From Microbispora amethystogenes (lineage in GTDB: Bacteria > Actinomycetota > Actinomycetes > Streptosporangiales > Streptosporangiaceae): a stretch of DNA of 64,000 bases. The DNA is taken from assembly GCF_016863015.1 (NCBI RefSeq), contig NZ_BOOB01000050.1:43227-107226 (forward strand), read 5' to 3'. Below are positions 58,802 through 64,000 of the stretch, piece after piece. The notes beneath the pieces are model-generated. The model ran no database searches. It had not been told where the DNA came from and worked only from the letters and a program-made list of their open reading frames with translations. How positions within the stretch are numbered: position 1 is the stretch's first letter; every line of letters begins with the position of its first letter. The translations under genes and the position numbers were made by a program.

Positions 58802-59617
58802 TTAATCCCACCAGAATGACCAGGCGTTGCTGCCCACGAGCTGTTCGGCGTAGTCGGCCAGCGTTCCCGGCCCCTGCAGGACGCTGTCGGGGCAGAACGT
58901 CCAGTGCTCCGCCGCGACGTGCAACGCGTGCGCCGGAGTCGCGGGCGGCGCGGCGACGCTGAGATCGAGCGTGTTGAACCCCATGCCGACGACCCGCGCC
59001 CCGAACCGTTCCTCCCAGCTGCGCACGACGGCGGCCAGCGGCACGGTCCACTCGTTGTGGTGCAGCGCCCCCTGCCAGCCGATCGCGACCATCGCGTCGG
59101 CGCCGCGGCCCACCGCGGTCAGGCCCAGGAGCGTCATGCGCTCGGCGATCACGTCGGCGTACCAGTCGGCCACCACGTCGGGGTCGGCCACCGGCGCGGC
59201 GGGCGGCGCGGGCCCCGGGCACTCGGCCCCGTACGGCGCGAGGTAGGCCTCGTGGCCCAGCAGCAGGTCCTGCCACGCCTCGGCCATGAACCCGGCCGCG
59301 CTGAAGTAGTCGACCTGGTCGGGCGAGTCGGGGGCGATCTGCCCGGCCGCCCAGGGCTGCACGCCGTCCTCGAGCAGCACCGGCCACAGGCCCGATCGGG
59401 GGTGCTCGGCGCGCAGCCGGGCCCACAGCCCGGCGGGCACCGGCTCGTCGCTCAGCCAGAACGACGGGCGGTGATGGGTGCGCATCCTGTCGTAGTCGGG
59501 GTCCGGCCACACGAGGGACCCCGACGGCAGGTCGGCGGACAGCACCCGGCCGTCGCCGCCGTCGCCGAACAGCAGCTCCAGACCCGTGGGGAGCCGCCGA
59601 CGCTCGTGAACCGACAT
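58802..59617 (-). CDS. DUF4253 domain protein
   Basis: A 271-residue cytosolic protein. The C-terminal 100 residues (VVRSWEERFGARVVGMGFNTLDLSV, then EHWTFCPDSVLQGPGTL) match the DUF4253 family, common in Streptomyces and relatives. The N-terminal part is rich in Trp and Pro with WPVLLEDGVQPWAAGQI. Function is unknown. It lies between a methyltransferase and a LuxR regulator on the same strand, with modest gaps. Confidence 0.85.
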   Translation of the reverse strand: MSVHERRRLPTGLELLFGDGGDGRVLSADLPSGSLVWPDPDYDRMRTHHRPSFWLSDEPVPAGLWARLRAEHPRSGLWPVLLEDGVQPWAAGQIAPDSPDQVDYFSAAGFMAEAWQDLLLGHEAYLAPYGAECPGPAPPAAPVADPDVVADWYADVIAERMTLLGLTAVGRGADAMVAIGWQGALHHNEWTVPLAAVVRSWEERFGARVVGMGFNTLDLSVAAPPATPAHALHVAAEHWTFCPDSVLQGPGTLADYAEQLVGSNAWSFWWD

Positions 59618-59666
59618 GCGCCAATAATGTCGGACCTGGCCCCGGCGCGTCCCGCCAGGGCGATCA

Positions 59667-60638
59667 TTATGCGATGTCGAGCCGGCCCAATCCCTCGGCG
59701 AGAACCTTGGTCGTCAGACGCGTACGGCTGTCGCAGCCCAGCTTCGCGAAGATGTGCTCCAGATGGGTGGTCACGGTGCGCACGCTCAGCACGAGCGCGG
59801 CGGCGATCTGGGGATTGGAGTCGCCCCGCGCGACCCGGGTCAGCACCTCGACCTCCCGGGTGGTCAGGTCGTACGGCAGTACGCAGGGGCGCTCGGCGAC
59901 GACCGCGCCCTGGATCGAGCCGTGGAAGCCGACGCCGGCCCGGTGCAGGCGCATCTCCCGCCACTGGCCCGTGCCGTCGAGCCACAGCCCGCGGCGGGAC
60001 AGCTCCCGTGAGTCGATGAACTCCCGCGCGAGGTCCGCCATGGCCGGCTCGGCGGCGAGGGCCCGTGAGGGCGGCCAGCCCGCCACGTCGCGCCGCCGGC
60101 CGCCGCGCTCGAACGACAGCGCGTGGAAGCCCGGCGGCAGGCCGAGGGGATCGACCACGCAGCGGGTCACGTCGGTGAGGTGGGCCAGGGCGGGCGACAC
60201 CGCGCTGATCACCGCGGGCGCCTCGGGCGGCAGGTCGGCGCGCGAGCCGACGTGCAGCAGGCCGGTGTAGCGCCCGCCGGTCAGGAACAGCGGCGTGGTG
60301 ATCCCCGAGCGCCAGCCGTACGGCTCCAGATGACGGCGGAAGTAGCGTTCGGTGCCGGGAGAGCCCATGACGACCGGCGTCCGTGCGGACATCGCCCGGC
60401 GGTAGGCGTCGAGCCCGGCGTACTCCTCGGCCGCGTCGTCGTCCACGCGGGTGTAGCCGGCCGAGACCAGCGAGCGGTGCCGGCCCGTCGCCGGGTCGAA
60501 GGCGACGAACTCGTAGGCCTCCACGGGAATGACCTCGCCCAGCGCGGTCATCGCCCCGTGCGCCCCCTGCCGGGCCACCTGGAAGCCCAGCTCGGCGACC
60601 GCGTGCAGGCCGCGCGCGCTGAGGCTGATTGGGTTCAT
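59667..60638 (-). CDS. LuxR-family transcriptional regulator with GAF-like N-domain
   Basis: A 323-residue regulator. The C-terminal LuxR helix-turn-helix is LTTREVEVLTRVARGDSNPQIAAALVLSVRTVTTHLEHIFAKLG (residues about 255-300). The N-terminal 170 residues look like a GAF-type sensor. ATG 60638 follows GGAGGGATCG. It is divergent from the peptide transporter operon and may regulate it. Confidence 0.9.
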   Translation of the reverse strand: MNPISLSARGLHAVAELGFQVARQGAHGAMTALGEVIPVEAYEFVAFDPATGRHRSLVSAGYTRVDDDAAEEYAGLDAYRRAMSARTPVVMGSPGTERYFRRHLEPYGWRSGITTPLFLTGGRYTGLLHVGSRADLPPEAPAVISAVSPALAHLTDVTRCVVDPLGLPPGFHALSFERGGRRRDVAGWPPSRALAAEPAMADLAREFIDSRELSRRGLWLDGTGQWREMRLHRAGVGFHGSIQGAVVAERPCVLPYDLTTREVEVLTRVARGDSNPQIAAALVLSVRTVTTHLEHIFAKLGCDSRTRLTTKVLAEGLGRLDIA

Positions 60639-60758
60639 CGATCCCTCCACGCTCAGACTGCCCGGTAAAGATCCCGCGAGCAATACGTAAAGTCTCCGAT
60701 GCCGACGGCGGCCCCGTTTCCTACCCTCACCCGCAACACCACGGAGAGGCGGAGCACA

Positions 60759-62354
60759 GTGCGGGTCACGAGAAGCCGGGCGGCCGCCCTCGCCGCGGCC
60801 GCGGTCATGCTGAGCGGCGGCTGCGGGGGATCCTCGTCCGGCGGCGCGAAGGGCGCGGACGCCGACCGTTTCTCCGTCGCGCTGACCGAGCCCGACCACC
60901 TCACTCCCGGCAACACGTCCAGCGACTACTCGATCACCGTGCTCGACACGCTCTTCGAGACCCCGGTCTCCATCGACGCAGCCAGCGGCAGGCCGGTGAT
61001 GCGCGCGGCCGAGTCGGTGACCAGCACCGACCAGAAGGTCTGGACGATCAAGATCAGGCAGGGGGGCGTGTTCAGCAACGGCGAGCCCGTCACCGCCCAG
61101 AGCTTCGCCGACTCCTGGAACGCCACGGCGTACGGCCCGAACGGCTGGACCAACAACTACTACTTCGCCAACATCGAGGGGTACGACAAGCTCAACCCCG
61201 AGAAGGGCGACCCGTCCACCGACAAGCTGAGCGGCCTCAAGGTCGTGGACGACCACACCCTGGAGGTCACGCTCACCGCGCCGTTCAGCCAGTTCCCGAT
61301 CACGCTGGCGTACATCGCGTTCGCGCCGATGCCGAAGGCGGCGTTCGCCGACCTCAAGGCGTACGACCAGGCGCCCGTCGGGAACGGGCCGTTCGTCCTC
61401 GACGGCGCCTGGGAGCACGACCGGCAGATCAAGGTGAAGCGCTCGCCGGCCTACAACGGCGAGCGCAGGGCGAAGGCCGGCGCGGTCACCTTCCGGATCT
61501 ACGCCGGCCGCGACACCGCCTACACCGACCTGCGGGCCGGGCGGGTGGACCTGCTGACCACGATCCCGCCGGCCAGCACGGCCGAGGCGCAGCGGCTGCT
61601 CGGCGACCGGTTCCTGCGGACTCCGGACGGCACGATGGACTACCTCGGCTTCCCGACGTTCGACAAGCGGTTCGCCAACCGCGACCTGCGCCGGGCGTTC
61701 TCGATGGCGATCGACCGGAAGGCGATCGTGGACGCCGTCTACGACGGCGCGTTCAAGCCGATGGCGTCGCTGCTCGCGCCGCTGGTGCCCGGCTACCGGG
61801 AGAACGCCTGCGGCGAGGCCTGCGCGTACGACCCGGCGAAGGCCAAGGCGCTGTTCGACCAGGCCGGCGGGTTCAGCGGCACGCTGACCCTGTGGTTCTC
61901 CAACGCCGACCCCAGCTACGAGCAGTGGATGACCGCCGTCGCCAACCAGCTCAAGCAGAACCTCGGGATCTCCGACATCAAGCTGCGCAAGGTCCCGGCC
62001 TCCGACTACCTGTCGTCGCTGCGCGAGCGCAAGGAGGACGGCCCGTACCGGAACAACTGGGTCATGGACTACCCGAGCCCGCAGGACTACCTGGAGTACA
62101 TGTGGGGCGCGGGCAACCGCATGGGCTGGGAGAACAAGGAGTTCGACGACCTGATCAAGCAGGCCAACTCGGCGCCCGGCCTCGACGCCAGCCTGCCGCT
62201 CTACCAGAAGGCTGAGGACGTCGCGCTCGCCGAGATGCCGATGATCCCGCTGTGGAACTGGCAGAACCAGGTCGGCTTCTCCACCCGGATCAGCGGCGTG
62301 AACGTGACCCCGTACAGCAAGAACCTCTACGCGATCAGCGTGAAGCAGGGGTGA
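60759..62354 (+). CDS. Peptide/solute ABC transporter substrate-binding lipoprotein
   Basis: A 531-residue extracytoplasmic SBP_bac_5 protein. The N-terminus has a lipoprotein signal with a lipobox-like LSGGC near residue 23, so it is a client of the Lsp/Lnt pathway. The body has the DppA/OppA features SVTSTDQKVWTIKIRQGG-type opening and RRAFSMAIDRKAIVDAVY. GTG 60759 follows GGAGAGGCGGAG; ATG 60699 would give a poor signal peptide. It is the first gene of a transporter operon. Confidence 0.92.
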   Translation: MRVTRSRAAALAAAAVMLSGGCGGSSSGGAKGADADRFSVALTEPDHLTPGNTSSDYSITVLDTLFETPVSIDAASGRPVMRAAESVTSTDQKVWTIKIRQGGVFSNGEPVTAQSFADSWNATAYGPNGWTNNYYFANIEGYDKLNPEKGDPSTDKLSGLKVVDDHTLEVTLTAPFSQFPITLAYIAFAPMPKAAFADLKAYDQAPVGNGPFVLDGAWEHDRQIKVKRSPAYNGERRAKAGAVTFRIYAGRDTAYTDLRAGRVDLLTTIPPASTAEAQRLLGDRFLRTPDGTMDYLGFPTFDKRFANRDLRRAFSMAIDRKAIVDAVYDGAFKPMASLLAPLVPGYRENACGEACAYDPAKAKALFDQAGGFSGTLTLWFSNADPSYEQWMTAVANQLKQNLGISDIKLRKVPASDYLSSLRERKEDGPYRNNWVMDYPSPQDYLEYMWGAGNRMGWENKEFDDLIKQANSAPGLDASLPLYQKAEDVALAEMPMIPLWNWQNQVGFSTRISGVNVTPYSKNLYAISVKQG

Positions 62355-62361
62355 CGGGGGA

Positions 62362-63291
62362 GTGAGGTACGCCGCGCGGCGGCTGGCGCAGGCGGTCCCG
62401 GTCTTCGTCGTGACCACCTTCCTGATCTACACGATGGTGTTCGCGCTGCCCGGCGACCCGATGCTGGCCCTCGCGGGCGACAAGCCGGTGCCCGAGCAGG
62501 TGCTCGCCGTCATGCGGCAGCGCTACCACCTCGACGAGCCGCTGCTCGTGCAGTACGGCCACTACATGCTCGGGGTGTTCCACGGCGACCTGGGGGAGAC
62601 CTTCACCGGGCAGCCGGTGAGCGAGCTGCTCCAGGACCGGTGGGCGGTCACCGCGCAGCTCGCGCTGACCGCCTGGGTCTTCGAGCTCGTCGTGGGGATC
62701 GGCCTCGGCGTCCTCGCCGGGCTGCGCCGGGGCGGCGCCGCCGACACGGCGGTCCTCGCCGGCACCACGTTCGTCATCGCGGTCCCGGTGTTCGTGGTCG
62801 GCTACACGGCCCAGATCGTGCTGGGCCTCAACCTGGGGCTGTTCCCGACCGCGGGGACCGACGACGGCTGGCCGGGGAGCTACCTGCTGCCCGGCATGGT
62901 GCTCGGCTCGTTCGGCCTGGCGTACGTCGCCCGGCTCACCCGCACTTCTCTGGTGGAGAACCTGCGCGCCGACTACGTCCGTACGGCGACCGCGAAGGGG
63001 CTGGTCCGGCGGCGGGTCGTCGGGCTGCACGCGCTGCGCAACTCGCTGATCCCGGTCGTGACCTTCCTCGGCGTCGACTTCGGCAACCTCATGGCGGGCG
63101 CGGTCGTCACCGAGGGCATCTTCAACCTGCCCGGGATCGGCCAGCAGGTGTTCCAGTCGATCCAGCTCCAGGAGGGCCCGGTCGTCGTCGGCGTCGTCAC
63201 CCTGCTCGTCATGGTCTTCATCGCCGCCAACCTCGCCGTCGACCTGCTGTACGGCGTGCTCGACCCGAGGATCCGCCGTGCTCGCGCGTGA
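62362..63291 (+). CDS. ABC transporter permease (DppB type)
   Basis: A 309-residue permease with six membrane helices. The cytoplasmic loop with ADYVRTATAKGLVRRRVVGLHALRN is the EAA-type motif that docks the ATPase. The GTG start lies 7 bp after the binding-protein stop. It would form a channel with the next gene product for uptake of peptides or similar solutes. Confidence 0.95.
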   Translation: MRYAARRLAQAVPVFVVTTFLIYTMVFALPGDPMLALAGDKPVPEQVLAVMRQRYHLDEPLLVQYGHYMLGVFHGDLGETFTGQPVSELLQDRWAVTAQLALTAWVFELVVGIGLGVLAGLRRGGAADTAVLAGTTFVIAVPVFVVGYTAQIVLGLNLGLFPTAGTDDGWPGSYLLPGMVLGSFGLAYVARLTRTSLVENLRADYVRTATAKGLVRRRVVGLHALRNSLIPVVTFLGVDFGNLMAGAVVTEGIFNLPGIGQQVFQSIQLQEGPVVVGVVTLLVMVFIAANLAVDLLYGVLDPRIRRARA

Positions 63292-64000
63292 CGCCTGGCT
63301 GGAACTGCGCGGCCGGGTGGTCTTCTGGCTCTCCGCCGCCGTCCTGCTGGTCGCGTCGGCGATGGCGGCCTTCCCCGGCCTGTTCGCCGCCCTGGGCCCG
63401 AACGAGCGCTGCGACCTGCGCATGTCCAAGCGCGGCCCGCAGAGCGGCGCGTTGTTCGGGTACGACCTGCAGGGCTGCGACTACTGGTCGCAGGTCGTGC
63501 ACGGCACCCGGGCGTCAATCGTGGTCGGCGTCGCGGTGACCGTGTTCGCCCTGCTGATCGCCATCGTGCTCGGGCTCGTGGGCGGGTTCTACGGGGGCCT
63601 CGCCGACGCGCTGATCTCCCGGACCACCGACGTGTTCTTCGGCATCCCCTTCGTGCTGGGGGCGACGGTCGTGCTGGTGGCCTTCCCCGACCACGGGATG
63701 TGGGCGATGACGCTGGTCCTCGTCCTGCTCGGCTGGACGACGATGACCCGCCTGATGCGCGGCCAGGTCATCGCGATCAAGCACATGGACTACGTCGCCG
63801 CCGCCCGCATGCTGGGCGCGAGCGACCGCAGGCTGATGGTCCGGCACATCCTGCCCAACGCGGTCGCGCCGGTCTTCGTGGTCGCGATGCTGAACGTCGG
63901 CAACGTGATCGCGGGCGAGGCGACGCTCGACTACCTCGGGGTCGGCCTGCAGTACCCCGACGTGTCGTGGGGCCTGCAGCTCAACACCGCGCAGACGTTC
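63278..64000 (+). CDS. ABC transporter permease (DppC type), cut by window end
   Basis: The first 241 residues of the second permease are present and the 3-prime end is outside the window. It has an N-terminal helix, a periplasmic loop with GYDLQGCDYWSQVVHGTRAS and the permease core with the EAA loop MDYVAAARMLGASDRRLMVRHILPN. The start GTG overlaps the previous gene by 14 bp, a sign of translational coupling. Confidence 0.93.
   Translation, partial: MLARDAWLELRGRVVFWLSAAVLLVASAMAAFPGLFAALGPNERCDLRMSKRGPQSGALFGYDLQGCDYWSQVVHGTRASIVVGVAVTVFALLIAIVLGLVGGFYGGLADALISRTTDVFFGIPFVLGATVVLVAFPDHGMWAMTLVLVLLGWTTMTRLMRGQVIAIKHMDYVAAARMLGASDRRLMVRHILPNAVAPVFVVAMLNVGNVIAGEATLDYLGVGLQYPDVSWGLQLNTAQTF

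Noticed and set aside
1..64000. tRNA genes, insertion sequences, integrase or attachment sites
   Set aside because: No cloverleaf with a GGTTCGA-type arm outside coding sequence and no transposase or recombinase family was seen, so there is no direct mark of recent transfer.

Overview
The window is high-GC DNA (roughly 70% or more) with GTG/TTG starts, ATGA operon overlaps, mycothiol-type and WhiB-era actinobacterial families (Lnt-Ppm1, HelD, DUF574 methyltransferase, Rv1733c-like, Acg-type nitroreductase). This points to a filamentous actinomycete, most likely Streptosporangiales or a relative; the genus cannot be fixed from the sequence alone. No tRNA, rRNA, CRISPR array or insertion sequence was seen.

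Region 1 (1 to about 41160) is a biosynthetic cluster for an enediyne, truncated at the left edge. Its core is a seven-gene operon at 13441-25900, mostly joined by 4-bp ATGA overlaps: unbL-type DUF1702 protein, ASPIC/UnbV protein, UnbU membrane protein, the iterative enediyne polyketide synthase PksE (KS-AT-ACP-KR-DH-PPTase), the hot-dog thioesterase TebC/E10, a flavin reductase (E6-like) and a P450 (E7-like). A second DUF1702 gene (11824) and a multi-pass membrane protein (10743) lie just upstream. An E8-like/E9-like pair (DUF5987 plus GMC oxidoreductase, 28714-30971), an SgcF-type epoxide hydrolase (32874) and an SgcJ-type NTF2 protein (38175) all argue for a nine-membered core. No chromoprotein apoprotein or efflux pump was found in the window.

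The left arm (1-7182) encodes an aminodeoxysugar branch: a class D flavin oxygenase (partial), a sugar 3-aminotransferase, a C-methyltransferase, a 3,5-epimerase, a 4-ketoreductase, a sugar O-methyltransferase and a glycosyltransferase. The early NDP-sugar genes are outside the window. This gene set would fit a branched 3-C-methyl-3-amino (or, more speculatively, 3-nitro) sugar. Between sugar genes and core sit a StrG-like Fe(II)/2-oxoglutarate dioxygenase (7471) and a Tat-exported, probably bicovalent, BBE-type flavin oxidase (8381). Regulators are an AraC protein (25986) and a StrR/ParB-like activator (27187). Further tailoring or support genes are a mycothiol-transferase-like DinB protein, a DUF899 protein, two flavin monooxygenases, a DUF2306 membrane protein and an acyl-CoA carboxylase beta subunit. 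The intergenic gaps of this arm carry an unusual number of short tandem repeats (9 to 21 bp) placed upstream of cluster genes.

Region 2 (41262-47075) is housekeeping: the RNA polymerase-associated helicase HelD, a 542-bp non-coding gap with a near-consensus promoter and nested stem-loops, then lnt-ppm1 (lipoprotein acylation and polyprenol-mannose synthesis) and fxsA.

Region 3 (47350-52037) looks like a dormancy/redox-stress island: a PRC-barrel protein, two divergent CBS-BON proteins, an Acg-like nitroreductase and an Rv1733c-like membrane protein, with candidate DosR/DevR-like sites between the divergent CBS genes. Region 4 (52090-64000) is mixed accessory and housekeeping content: a small secreted Asn/Gln-rich protein, a hydrolase, an aldo/keto reductase with a divergent TetR regulator bearing a Gly/Ala repeat tail, an orphan histidine kinase, a lactonase-type beta-propeller, a DUF574 methyltransferase, a DUF4253 protein, a LuxR regulator and the start of a peptide ABC transporter operon cut by the right edge.
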